12,040 nucleotides of DNA. Source: an uncultured Burkholderiales bacterium (GTDB lineage Bacteria > Pseudomonadota > Gammaproteobacteria > Burkholderiales > Burkholderiaceae_C). The stretch is taken from the NCBI GenBank assembly GCA_903926695.1, contig CAIYKK010000287.1, positions 1-12,040 of the forward strand. The letters run 5' to 3'. The position numbers were made by a program, and so were the translations under genes. The first letter of the stretch is position 1; every line of letters starts with the position of its first letter. Below are positions 1 through 7,378 of the stretch, piece after piece. The notes under the pieces are model-generated. The model saw nothing but the letters and a program-made list of their open reading frames with translations, was not told where the DNA came from and did no database searches.

Positions 1-184
1 GCTGACCGAAACCGCGCTCGGCCAGACGATGGGCGTGCTGGCCGTGGCGCTGGCGGCGGTCAACGTCTTTGGCGGTTTTCTGGTCACGCGCCGGATGCTG
101 GAGATGTTCCGCAAAAAAGAAAAGAAAGCGCCAGCCGCTTCGATTGAGACCCCCCCCGCCACCCACCCAGGAGCCGCCAAATGA
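1..184 (+). CDS. pntA: NAD(P) transhydrogenase subunit alpha, membrane part (3' end only)
   Basis: Only the last 60 codons are present, reading from base 2 to the TGA at 182-184. The fragment shows one hydrophobic helix (TMGVLAVALAAVNVFGGFLV) followed by a basic tail with TRRMLEMFRKKEKK, a signature I recognise from the end of PntA membrane domain I. A Pro/Ala-rich tail closes the protein. PntA and PntB together form the proton-translocating transhydrogenase of the inner membrane, which passes hydride from NADH to NADP+ using the proton gradient. In many betaproteobacteria PntA is split into a soluble and a membrane polypeptide (PntAA/PntAB); the window is too short to tell which form this is. 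The stop codon overlaps the pntB start as ATGA, so the two genes are probably translationally coupled. Confidence 0.88.
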   Translation, partial: LTETALGQTMGVLAVALAAVNVFGGFLVTRRMLEMFRKKEKKAPAASIETPPATHPGAAK

Positions 185-1608
185 GCATGAACATCGTCAC
201 GCTGCTTTATTTAGTGGCTTCCGTCTTTTTTATTCAGGCACTCAAAGGCCTGTCGCACCCCACCACGTCGCTGCGCGGCAACCTGTTCGGCATGGCGGGC
301 ATGACGATTGCCGTGCTGACCACGGGCGCGCTGATCGTCGAAACCGCAGGCGGCGCGGCGGGCGGCATGGCTTATGTGCTGGGCGCGCTGGTCGTGGGCG
401 GCGCGGCGGGGACCTTCATGGCCAAACGCGTCGAGATGACCAAAATGCCCGAGCTGGTCGCGTTCATGCACAGCATGATTGGCTTGGCGGCGGTGTTTAT
501 CGCCGTCGCGGCGGTGGCCGAGCCGTATGCGTTCAACATCGCCGCCAGAGGCGAGCCGATTCCGGCGGGCAACCGGCTTGAATTGTTTCTGGGCGCGGCG
601 ATTGGCGCGATCACCTTCAGCGGCTCGGTGATTGCGTTTGGCAAACTGTCGGGCAAATACAAGTTCCGCCTGTTTCAGGGCGCGCCGGTGTCGTTTGCGG
701 GCCAGCACACGATCAATCTGGTGCTGGGCCTGCTCACGCTGGGGCTGGGGCTGGGTTTTATGCTGACGGGCAACTGGACGGCGTTTTTTGCCATGCTGGC
801 GCTGGCCTTTGTGATGGGCGTGCTCATCATCATCCCGATTGGCGGGGCCGACATGCCGGTGGTCGTTTCCATGCTCAACAGCTACTCCGGCTGGGCGGCG
901 GCGGGCATTGGCTTTTCGCTGAACAATTCGATGCTGATCATTGCCGGTTCCCTGGTCGGCTCGTCGGGCGCGATTTTGTCTTACATCATGTGCAAGGCGA
1001 TGAACCGCTCGTTTTTCAGCGTGATTCTGGGCGGCTTTGGCGCCGAGGTCGGGCCGGGCGATGCGGGCGTCGGCAAGGAGCAGCGCCACGTCAAAAGCGG
1101 CAGCGCCGACGATGCGGCTTACATTTTGGCCAACGCCGAAACCGTCATCATCGTGCCCGGCTACGGTCTGGCCGTGGCGCGCGCCCAGCACGCAGTCAAC
1201 GAACTGGCCGAAAAACTCATGCACAAAGGCATCACCGTGAAATACGCGATTCACCCCGTGGCCGGGCGCATGCCGGGCCACATGAACGTGCTGCTGGCCG
1301 AAGCCGAGGTGCCTTACGACCAGGTGTTTGAGATGGAAGACATCAACGCCGAGTTTGGCCAGGCCGATGTGGCCATCATTCTGGGGGCGAACGATGTGGT
1401 GAACCCGGCTGCGCTGGTCAAGGGAAGTGCGATTTACGGCATGCCGATTCTGGAGGCGTTCAAGGCCAAGACCATCATCGTCAACAAACGCTCGATGGCG
1501 GCGGGCTATGCCGGTCTGGACAACGAGCTGTTTTACATGGACAAAACCATGATGGTCTTCGGCGACGCCAAAAAGGTCATTGAAGACATGGGCAAGGCGA
1601 TTGAGTGA
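181..1608 (+). CDS. pntB: NAD(P) transhydrogenase subunit beta
   Basis: The product has 475 residues, close to the usual PntB length (about 460-480). The first ~265 residues are strongly hydrophobic and rich in Gly/Ala, matching the membrane domain II with its bundle of helices that forms the proton path with the alpha subunit. After a linker near residue 290 comes the NADP(H)-binding domain III: the dinucleotide motif GYGLAVARAQ at 327-336, the GANDVVNPAA motif at about 402-411 and KRSMAAGYAGLDNELF near the C terminus are all typical. The enzyme uses proton motive force to reduce NADP+ with NADH. The start was chosen at the ATG that overlaps the upstream stop, giving MSMNIVTLLYLVASV, a normal family N terminus. 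It is the last gene of its cluster; an unrelated gene follows after about 170 bases. Confidence 0.97.
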   Translation: MSMNIVTLLYLVASVFFIQALKGLSHPTTSLRGNLFGMAGMTIAVLTTGALIVETAGGAAGGMAYVLGALVVGGAAGTFMAKRVEMTKMPELVAFMHSMIGLAAVFIAVAAVAEPYAFNIAARGEPIPAGNRLELFLGAAIGAITFSGSVIAFGKLSGKYKFRLFQGAPVSFAGQHTINLVLGLLTLGLGLGFMLTGNWTAFFAMLALAFVMGVLIIIPIGGADMPVVVSMLNSYSGWAAAGIGFSLNNSMLIIAGSLVGSSGAILSYIMCKAMNRSFFSVILGGFGAEVGPGDAGVGKEQRHVKSGSADDAAYILANAETVIIVPGYGLAVARAQHAVNELAEKLMHKGITVKYAIHPVAGRMPGHMNVLLAEAEVPYDQVFEMEDINAEFGQADVAIILGANDVVNPAALVKGSAIYGMPILEAFKAKTIIVNKRSMAAGYAGLDNELFYMDKTMMVFGDAKKVIEDMGKAIE

Positions 1609-1615
1609 GCTTGAG

Positions 1616-1691
1616 CGGGCGCTGACGCCATCGGGCGCTGGGCATTTTGTGCTTTGGCCCGGTGCGCAGCGCCCGAATTGCTGATTTTTTT
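1616..1691 (+). terminator. possible weak intrinsic terminator after pntB
   Basis: Nine bases at 1632-1640 (CGGGCGCTG) are perfectly complementary to 1667-1675 (CAGCGCCCG). The loop is about 26 bases and can itself fold through GGC/GCC. A run of seven T lies at 1685-1691, nine bases after the stem, further away than in a canonical terminator. A second copy of the left arm sits at 1616-1624, so two mutually exclusive stems can form. Termination here makes sense between pntB and fadD, but the geometry is imperfect. Confidence 0.4.
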
Positions 1692-1777
1692 CAATCCTAG
1701 GGAAAATATACCTAGCCAACGGGAGTATTGGCCTACAAAATATGTGGCTGTCAGAAAACTGTAATGGAGGAGAAGGA

Positions 1778-3466
1778 ATGAATGACGTGATCCCTGAGCG
1801 AGCGTGGCTTAAATCCTATCCGGCGGGCGTTCCTGCCGATATCGATGCGTCGCAATACCTGTCGCTGGCGGCCTTGATGGAGGAGAGCTTCACAAAGAAT
1901 GCTGAGCGCGTGGCTTACAGCTTTATGGGCCAGGACATCACTTTTGCGCAGGCCGACAGCGTCTCGCTCGCTTTGGGCGCTTATCTGCAGGGGCTGGGTC
2001 TGGTCAAGGGCGAGCGCGTCGCCCTGATGATGCCCAACGTGCCGCAGTACCCGCTGGCCGTGGCCGCCGTCCTGCGCGCCGGGTATGTGGTGGTCAACAT
2101 CAATCCGCTGTACACGCCGCGCGAGCTGGCACACCAGCTCAAGGACTCGGGCGCACGCACCATCGTCATCATCGAAAACTTTGCCCACACGCTGGAGCAG
2201 TGCATTGACGACACGCCCATCAAACACGTCGTGCTGTGCGCAATGGGCGACCAACTCGGATTTTTCAAAGGCCTGCTCGTCAACTATATGGTGCGCAGCG
2301 TCAAAAAGCTGGTGCCGCCGTTTCACCTGCCCGGTGCGGTGGCTTTTAACGATGCGCTGGCCGTGGGGCGGCGCGGCGCTTTCAAGCGCCCCGACATCCG
2401 GCCCGACGACATTGCCGTGCTGCAGTACACCGGCGGCACCACCGGCGTGTCAAAAGGCGCGGTGCTGCTGCACCGCAACATCGTCGCCAACGTGCTGCAG
2501 TCCGAAGCCTGGAACCGCCCGGCGATGGACAAGCTGGCAACCGGAACGCAGCCGGTGTTTGTCTGCGCGCTGCCGCTGTACCACGTCTTTGCCTTCACCA
2601 TCAACATGATGCTGGGCATGCGCACCGGGGGCAAAAACATCCTCATTCCCAATCCGCGCGACATTGCCGCTGTGCTCAAGGAGCTGACGCGGCACAAAGT
2701 TCACATTTTTCCGGCGGTCAACACGCTGTTTAACGGGCTGGCGCGCCACGCGGATTTCAACAAAGTGGACTGGTCCGAACTGAAAATCTCCGTCGGCGGC
2801 GGCTCCGCCGTGCAAAGCGCCGTGGCCCAGCAGTGGCTGGAAAAAACCGGCTGCGCCATTTGCGAAGGCTACGGCCTGTCGGAAACCTCGCCCTCGGCGA
2901 GTTGCAACCCGACTGATAGCAAAGCCTACACCGGCAGCATAGGCCTGCCGCTGTCGAGCACCTGGTTCAAGCTGCTCGACGACGAGGGCCGCGAAGTGCC
3001 GGTCGGCCAGCCGGGCGAAATCGCCATCAAGGGGCCGCAGCTCATGGCGGGCTACTGGCAGCGCCCGGACGAGACCACCAAAGTGATGACGGTGGACGGC
3101 TACCTCAAAACCGGCGACATCGGCGTGATGGACGAAAAGGGCTTTTTCCGCATCGTGGACCGCAAAAAAGACATGGTGCTGGTCAGCGGCTTTAACGTCT
3201 ATCCGAACGAAGTTGAAGATGTGGTGAGCAAGATGGACGGCGTCCACGAATGCGCCTGCGTGGGCGTGCCCGACGAAAAAACCGGCGAGGCCGTCAAGCT
3301 GGTGATCGTGAAAAAAAACCCCGAACTGACTGAAGCGCAGGTGCGCGCCTTCTGCAAGGAAAACTTGACCGGCTACAAGCAGCCTCGCGTGGTGGAGTTC
3401 CGCGCCGAGCTGCCCAAGTCGCCCGTGGGCAAGATTTTGCGCCGCGAGCTGCGCGAGAAGAAGTAA
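1778..3466 (+). CDS. fadD: long-chain fatty acid-CoA ligase
   Basis: The product has 562 residues, nearly the length of E. coli FadD (561). It activates free fatty acids to acyl-CoA through an acyl-AMP intermediate, at the inner face of the cytoplasmic membrane, feeding beta-oxidation and lipid synthesis. The AMP-binding P-loop YTGGTTGVSKG is at 217-227, the GYGLSET motif at 364-370, and the motif YLKTGD with Asp447 at 442-447. The hinge region RKKDMVLVSGFNVYPNEVE starts at 462, and the catalytic Lys of the C-terminal lobe is K552 in PKSPVGKILRREL. An in-frame ATG lies 12 codons upstream (1742), but the ATG at 1778 is preceded at a good distance by GGAGG (1766-1770) and gives the usual N terminus. 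A strong terminator follows. Chain-length preference cannot be read from the sequence. Confidence 0.95.
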   Translation: MNDVIPERAWLKSYPAGVPADIDASQYLSLAALMEESFTKNAERVAYSFMGQDITFAQADSVSLALGAYLQGLGLVKGERVALMMPNVPQYPLAVAAVLRAGYVVVNINPLYTPRELAHQLKDSGARTIVIIENFAHTLEQCIDDTPIKHVVLCAMGDQLGFFKGLLVNYMVRSVKKLVPPFHLPGAVAFNDALAVGRRGAFKRPDIRPDDIAVLQYTGGTTGVSKGAVLLHRNIVANVLQSEAWNRPAMDKLATGTQPVFVCALPLYHVFAFTINMMLGMRTGGKNILIPNPRDIAAVLKELTRHKVHIFPAVNTLFNGLARHADFNKVDWSELKISVGGGSAVQSAVAQQWLEKTGCAICEGYGLSETSPSASCNPTDSKAYTGSIGLPLSSTWFKLLDDEGREVPVGQPGEIAIKGPQLMAGYWQRPDETTKVMTVDGYLKTGDIGVMDEKGFFRIVDRKKDMVLVSGFNVYPNEVEDVVSKMDGVHECACVGVPDEKTGEAVKLVIVKKNPELTEAQVRAFCKENLTGYKQPRVVEFRAELPKSPVGKILRRELREKK

Positions 3467-3530
3467 GGCGGGCTGGCGTTCGGCATCAAGGCCGTCGCAC
3501 AAACTTGTCAGGGTTTTCGAGATATTGTTC

Positions 3531-3562
3531 ACGGCTCAAGCTTGCTTGGGCCGTTTTTCTTT
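3531..3562 (+). terminator. intrinsic terminator of fadD
   Basis: ACGGCTCAAG (3531-3540) pairs with CTTGGGCCGT (3545-3554) through ten base pairs, one of them G-U, around a four-base loop CTTG. It is followed by a T-rich tract (3554-3562, one C). It lies 65 bases after the fadD stop and separates fadD from the DUF1566 genes. Confidence 0.88.
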
Positions 3563-3644
3563 GCGCAGATGAATCGTGGTGACACGCATAATATGTTTCA
3601 AAAATAACATTTATTCATCTATTTGACGCACTGGAGAAGCCAAC

Positions 3645-4904
3645 ATGCCCCTTGACAAAAATTTTGATTTTCGCTGGAGCCTCCTGGCACCGCTGGCAGG
3701 GTTGCTGACTGCCTGCGGTGGCGGCGACTCCAGGCCAGCACCAACGCTTTTCATAACGGGCGCGCCGTCCGGGGGCATTGTCCGCACTGTTTCGACGACG
3801 CTGGACATTGCTGGAAGCCATTTACCCACCAGCGGCCTGCGCGTGACGGTGCCGGACGACACCCAAGCGTCGTGCCAAACCCCGACGCACATGAGCGCGG
3901 GCGGTTTTAAAGTGGCCTGCCAGTTCAACCAGATCGGTGCGCAACATCTCGAAATCCGCTCAGAGACCCAGTTGGTAGGCATAGCCTCTGTCACGGTCAA
4001 CAGCAACGTCACCAGCGTGAGCTGGACTTCGCCGAGCACGACCAATTCGGGCACCGTCAAGTTTGGCGAAACCGTCACTTTCAAAGTCGAGGGTGTGAAT
4101 CTGCTGGCTGACGCGGCCATGAGTTTTGCAGTGGACAAATGCGAAGCCACCAAGATGGAAACCGGCACGCCCAGCAACACGCTGCGCACCTTTGCCTGCA
4201 GCTTTAAACACCAGGCGGGCGCTGTGGCCGAGTCCTTGTCAGGGGTGGTCAAAGCGGCTGAAGGTGGCCAGGTGCTGCGCAAAGGCTGGACGGTGCAGGT
4301 TTCCGGAAAGCTCCCCGACACCGGCATGAGCGCCAGTCAGTGCTACACCGCAGGCTTTACGTTGGCCAACTGCACCAGTGCGGCTGCCATCGCTTTCAAC
4401 AGCAAGCAAGACGGAATGACCGGGCTCGATGTGACCAGCCCTGATGGCCGCGATGGCAAGCTGGGCTTTAGCTACAACACCGTAGGCCACTACGCCAAAA
4501 CCGAATGCGTCAAAGACAACATCACCGGCCTGACTTGGGAAGGAAAGACCACCAACGGTTTGCGTGCCAATACAAATACTTACGCCAGTTATGGCGGCGA
4601 CAGTGCTGGCGATGTTGGTGCTTATCCTGCTGCTGTCAACGCCACCAAGCTGTGCGGCTATACCGACTGGCGCTTGCCGACAGTCAATGAGCTGCAAAGC
4701 CTGGTGGATTACGGCGTTGATATGCCCGGCCCCACGATAGATACCAAGTGGTTTCCCAACACTATGGTGGGGTTTGGTGCTTATTGGACTGCCTCTCGGG
4801 AGGCGGGGGCTGGCTGCAGCGTCTGGAACATTGATTTCCGCGATGGAATGGTCAACACGGCAGCTTGCAGTCTGAACTTTTTTTACGTGCGGTTGGTTCG
4901 CTAG
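3645..4904 (+). CDS. DUF1566 (Lcl C-terminal) domain lipoprotein
   Basis: The product has 419 residues. The N terminus is a lipoprotein signal: a hydrophobic stretch at 12-23 and the lipobox LTAC with Cys24, followed by Gly, which suggests lipid anchoring, probably in the outer membrane. Residues ~30-230 are rich in Thr, Ser and Val with alternating beta-type patterns and a possible two-fold organisation (VSTTLDIAGSHL, then VKFGETVTFKVEGVNLL), so one or two Ig-like beta-sandwich modules are plausible. Residues ~285-419 match DUF1566: GLTWEG (295-300), CGYTDWRLPTVNEL (Trp342), FP near 369, YWTAS (380-384), and the terminal VRLVR. DUF1566 is known from the Legionella collagen-like adhesin Lcl and many exported proteins, so surface or ligand binding is likely, but the role here is unknown. 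GGAG at 3633-3636 supports the start. Codon use is less GC-rich at position three than in fadD. The next gene also encodes DUF1566. Confidence 0.85.
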   Translation: MPLDKNFDFRWSLLAPLAGLLTACGGGDSRPAPTLFITGAPSGGIVRTVSTTLDIAGSHLPTSGLRVTVPDDTQASCQTPTHMSAGGFKVACQFNQIGAQHLEIRSETQLVGIASVTVNSNVTSVSWTSPSTTNSGTVKFGETVTFKVEGVNLLADAAMSFAVDKCEATKMETGTPSNTLRTFACSFKHQAGAVAESLSGVVKAAEGGQVLRKGWTVQVSGKLPDTGMSASQCYTAGFTLANCTSAAAIAFNSKQDGMTGLDVTSPDGRDGKLGFSYNTVGHYAKTECVKDNITGLTWEGKTTNGLRANTNTYASYGGDSAGDVGAYPAAVNATKLCGYTDWRLPTVNELQSLVDYGVDMPGPTIDTKWFPNTMVGFGAYWTASREAGAGCSVWNIDFRDGMVNTAACSLNFFYVRLVR

Positions 4905-4953
4905 TCGATGCTGTGTGCCGCGTAGTAGTTTTAAGTTTTAAAGGGGAAAAATC

Positions 4954-5400
4954 ATGACAGTTACCCAAAAAATCAGCCACGCGCTAGTGGCTGCCCTCTG
5001 CATTTTGCTGAGCAGCACCGCTATGGCACAGGGCCGCTTTAGCTACAGCGCCGATGGCTCGGAGGTGATTGACAACGAGACCAGTCTGATCTGGCGGCGT
5101 TGCAGTGAAGGGCAATCCTGGAGCGGGAGCACCTGCACCGGAACAGCAACGGGTTTCGATTTTGATACGGGGCAGAAACATGTTCAAAATCAGGCGGGCT
5201 GGCATCTGCCCAACGTCAAAGAGCTCAACAGTATTCTCGACAGAAGCAAAACCAATCCAGCCATAGACAACGCGGTCTTTCCCGCCACGGGGTTGGGCTG
5301 GTATTGGTCTTCCTCGGTCTGGCTCGTTGATTTTCAAACAGGCCTTATCTACCACGGTATTCGCAGTCCTCTGAAATATATGCGGCTGGTTCGGCAGTAA
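4954..5400 (+). CDS. short secreted DUF1566 domain protein
   Basis: The product has 148 residues and starts with a Sec signal peptide: hydrophobic residues 10-22 and a likely signal peptidase I site AMA-Q after residue 25. No lipobox Cys is present, although Cys16 lies in the hydrophobic core. The rest is one compact DUF1566 domain: TSLIWRRCSEG (43-53), Cys50 and Cys61 likely disulfide partners, WHLPNVKEL (83-91), VFP (108-110), WYWSSS (116-121), VDF (125-127) and the C-terminal MRLVRQ. As I remember the family, the segment before WHLP and the loop between WSSS and VDF are shorter than usual, so this may be a minimal or eroded version. The start is supported by AGGGGAA at 4942-4948, seven or so bases before the ATG. 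It lies 49 bases after the lipoprotein gene with no terminator between, so the two are probably co-transcribed. Function unknown. Confidence 0.82.
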   Translation: MTVTQKISHALVAALCILLSSTAMAQGRFSYSADGSEVIDNETSLIWRRCSEGQSWSGSTCTGTATGFDFDTGQKHVQNQAGWHLPNVKELNSILDRSKTNPAIDNAVFPATGLGWYWSSSVWLVDFQTGLIYHGIRSPLKYMRLVRQ

Positions 5401-5429
5401 TCGGAGCGGAGCTGGGCAAAATCCTGCCC

Positions 5430-6296
5430 ATGACCTTCACCTCAGACACCGCCAAACCCACCGCCATCCTCAGCGCCCTCCTGCCCGAGCAGCGCGGTCT
5501 TATGGAGCTGCTTGAGCAGCCGCGCAAAGTCCGCCACGCGGGGCGCGACTTCTGGCTCGGCAGCCTGCACGGCCAGCGCGTCGTGCTGGCGCTGTCAAAA
5601 ATCGGCAAGGTGGCGGCGGCCACGACGGCGACGGCGCTGATCGAGCGCTTTGGCGTGGCGCGCATCGTCTTTACCGGCGTGGCGGGCGGGCTGGGTGCGG
5701 CGGTCAATGTCGGCGACGTGGTGGTCGCCAGCCATTTTCTGCAGCACGACATGGACGCCTCGCCGCTGTTTTCCCGCTACGAGGTGCCGCTGTACGGTAA
5801 AACCCGCTTTGACGGCGATGCGGCCCTGACCGCGCTGCTGTTGAACGCCGCCAGCGCGGCCCTGCTGGCGCTTGGGCAGCGAGCTGGTGTCGGGCGCAAG
5901 CACGGTGCCGACGCTGATAAATACGAGCATGCTGTTGCCGCTGACGTCAAAACCGGGCAGGCGTGCTGCGCCACCCTGCGCTTTCCCCTGGCTCGGGTGC
6001 ATCACGGCCTGATCGCCAGCGGCGACCGGTTTGTCTGCGGCGCCGGGGAGTCGCGCCTGCTCAAGGATTCGTTGAATGGCGCGGGCCACGAGGTGCTGGC
6101 TGTTGAAATGGAAGGCGCCGCCGTCGCCCAGGTTTGTCTGGATTACGGCGTGCCATTTGCCGCCGTGCGCACCATTTCCGACCGGGCCGATGACAGCGCC
6201 CATGTCGATTTCCCGCGCTTTGTGGACGAAGTGGCCAGCCGCTATGCGCACCTGATCATCGAGCGGCTGCTGCTGTCCCTCCCGGCCCAAACCTGA
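5430..6296 (+). CDS. mtnN: 5'-methylthioadenosine/S-adenosylhomocysteine nucleosidase family protein
   Basis: The product has 288 residues, longer than E. coli MtnN (232). These enzymes hydrolyse methylthioadenosine and S-adenosylhomocysteine to adenine plus the thioribose or homocysteine sugar, in the cytoplasm, in methionine salvage and methyl-cycle clearing. Visible family marks: LSALLPEQ with Glu20 at the place of the general acid E12, SKIGKVAAATTATALIERF (56-74), the FTGVAGGL loop (81-88), SGDRF (197-201), VEMEGAAVAQVC with Glu228, and RTISDRAD with Asp251, which match the E. coli catalytic E174 and D197. Residues about 149-187 do not look like the family and have poor third-position GC (see finding). 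The start is uncertain: no Shine-Dalgarno motif at good distance is seen, only GGAG at 5408-5411, and a small hairpin covers the ATG. The gene begins 29 bases after the DUF1566 gene and converges on corA. Symbol by family; a related purine nucleoside hydrolase is less likely. Confidence 0.85.
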   Translation: MTFTSDTAKPTAILSALLPEQRGLMELLEQPRKVRHAGRDFWLGSLHGQRVVLALSKIGKVAAATTATALIERFGVARIVFTGVAGGLGAAVNVGDVVVASHFLQHDMDASPLFSRYEVPLYGKTRFDGDAALTALLLNAASAALLALGQRAGVGRKHGADADKYEHAVAADVKTGQACCATLRFPLARVHHGLIASGDRFVCGAGESRLLKDSLNGAGHEVLAVEMEGAAVAQVCLDYGVPFAAVRTISDRADDSAHVDFPRFVDEVASRYAHLIIERLLLSLPAQT

Positions 6297-6330
6297 AACC
6301 TGAAACGGTTTGCCGGATGGGACACAAGGT

Positions 6331-7320
6331 TTACTGCAGCCAGCCGCGCTTTCTGAAATACCACATCGGCACTAACGCGCTGGCAATCATCAGGCTGACC
6401 GTGTAGGGGTAGTTCCAAGCGCCCAGAAACTCCAGCTCCGGGAACTTCAGGTTCATGCCATAGACGCTGGCAATCAAGGTGGGCGGCAGCAGCGCGACGC
6501 TGGCCACCGAAAAAATCTTGATGATCTTGTTCTGGTTGATGTTGATGAAACCAACCGTCGCATCCATCAAAAAGTTAATCTTGTCGAACAAAAACGCCGT
6601 GTGCGAGTCCAGCGAATCGATGTCACGCAGAATCTGGCGCGCATCCTCGAACTGCTCGGCATTGAGCATCTTGCTGCGCATCATGAAGCTCAGGGCGCGG
6701 CGCGTGTCCATCATGTTGCGCCGAATGCGCCCGTTCAAATCTTCGTGGTGCGCAATGGCGCCCAGCACTTCGCTGGCCAAGGCATCGGTCATGTCGCCCG
6801 AAAGCACCTTGGTGCTGACCTTTTCCAGTTCGACATAAATGCCTTCGAGCGTGTCGGCCGAATATTCGGCGTCGGCATCGAACAGCTTGAGCAGCACTTC
6901 CTTGGCGTCCTCGATCAGGCCGGGAGCACGGCGTGCGCGCATGCGCAGCAGCCGGAACACCGGCACATCCTCATCGTGGATGGAAAACAAAACGCCCTTG
7001 CTTTTCAGGTCGTCGTTGACCTGATTGAGGATAAACGCCACCCGCACCGTGCGCGGCTCGATGTTGTCGGCAATCAAAAAGTCCGAGCGGATGTGCAACT
7101 CGCCGTTGTCTTCCTCGTAAAAGCGGGCGGACTCCTCGATGTCCTCGTCCATCGCATCTTCGGGAATGGACAGGCCGTAATACTGCTTGATCCAGCGTTT
7201 TTCTTCGAGGGTGGGGGACTCCAGATCGACCCAGATCGGCTGGAATTTGGACAGCTCTTCCAGGGATTCGATTTCTTCCTGGAACAGCCGGCCATTGGCG
7301 AGCGTAAAAATATTGAGCAT
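6331..7320 (-). CDS. corA: CorA family magnesium/cobalt transporter
   Basis: The product has 329 residues, within the usual CorA range (about 310-350). CorA is a homopentameric inner membrane channel that brings in Mg2+ (and Co2+, Ni2+). The N-terminal two thirds is a charged, largely helical cytoplasmic domain with many acidic residues, for example PEDAMDEDIEESARFYEED near 53-71. The C terminus has two membrane helices, about 268-287 and 302-322. The selectivity signature YGMN is at 287-290, followed by a short periplasmic loop (LKFPELEFLGAWNYP) and the cytoplasmic basic tail FRKRGWLQ typical of CorA. The start is the only sensible ATG (MLNIFTLANGRL); no clear Shine-Dalgarno motif precedes it, which may mean leader-dependent translation. 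The 5' leader carries overlapping inverted repeats. It converges on the nucleosidase gene with 34 bases between them. Confidence 0.95.
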   Translation of the reverse strand: MLNIFTLANGRLFQEEIESLEELSKFQPIWVDLESPTLEEKRWIKQYYGLSIPEDAMDEDIEESARFYEEDNGELHIRSDFLIADNIEPRTVRVAFILNQVNDDLKSKGVLFSIHDEDVPVFRLLRMRARRAPGLIEDAKEVLLKLFDADAEYSADTLEGIYVELEKVSTKVLSGDMTDALASEVLGAIAHHEDLNGRIRRNMMDTRRALSFMMRSKMLNAEQFEDARQILRDIDSLDSHTAFLFDKINFLMDATVGFININQNKIIKIFSVASVALLPPTLIASVYGMNLKFPELEFLGAWNYPYTVSLMIASALVPMWYFRKRGWLQ

Positions 7321-7340
7321 GACGGACAGCGGATGGGGTT

Positions 7341-7378
7341 GCCAAGGCCTTGCGCAAGGCGCAAATACGGGCCTTGGC
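7341..7378 (-). promoter_or_regulatory. inverted repeats in the corA leader
   Basis: GCCAAGGCC (7341-7349) is perfectly complementary to GGCCTTGGC (7370-7378), and an overlapping 14-base perfect palindrome, GCCTTGCGCAAGGC, lies at 7347-7360. Bases 7347-7349 are shared, so the two stems exclude each other. The element ends 20 bases upstream of the corA start, within its probable 5' leader. It could be a translational switch or a DNA-binding site; nothing else identifies the ligand. Confidence 0.4.

Noticed and set aside
211..1719. Long minus-strand open frame (502 codons) opposite pntB
   Set aside because: It is antisense to a well-supported pntB. Its product is rich in His, Arg, Gln and Ala, the usual artefact of reading GC-rich genes on the other strand.
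2450..3532. Long minus-strand open frame (360 codons) opposite fadD
   Set aside because: Antisense to clear fadD motifs; low-complexity His/Ala/Val-rich translation and no recognisable domain.
5595..6290. Minus-strand open frame opposite the nucleosidase, with a protein-like stretch LPGFDVSGNSMLVFISVGTV
   Set aside because: The stretch looks natural, but the rest is a shadow of the nucleosidase and no start or ribosome site supports it. It overlaps the anomalous segment described in findings.
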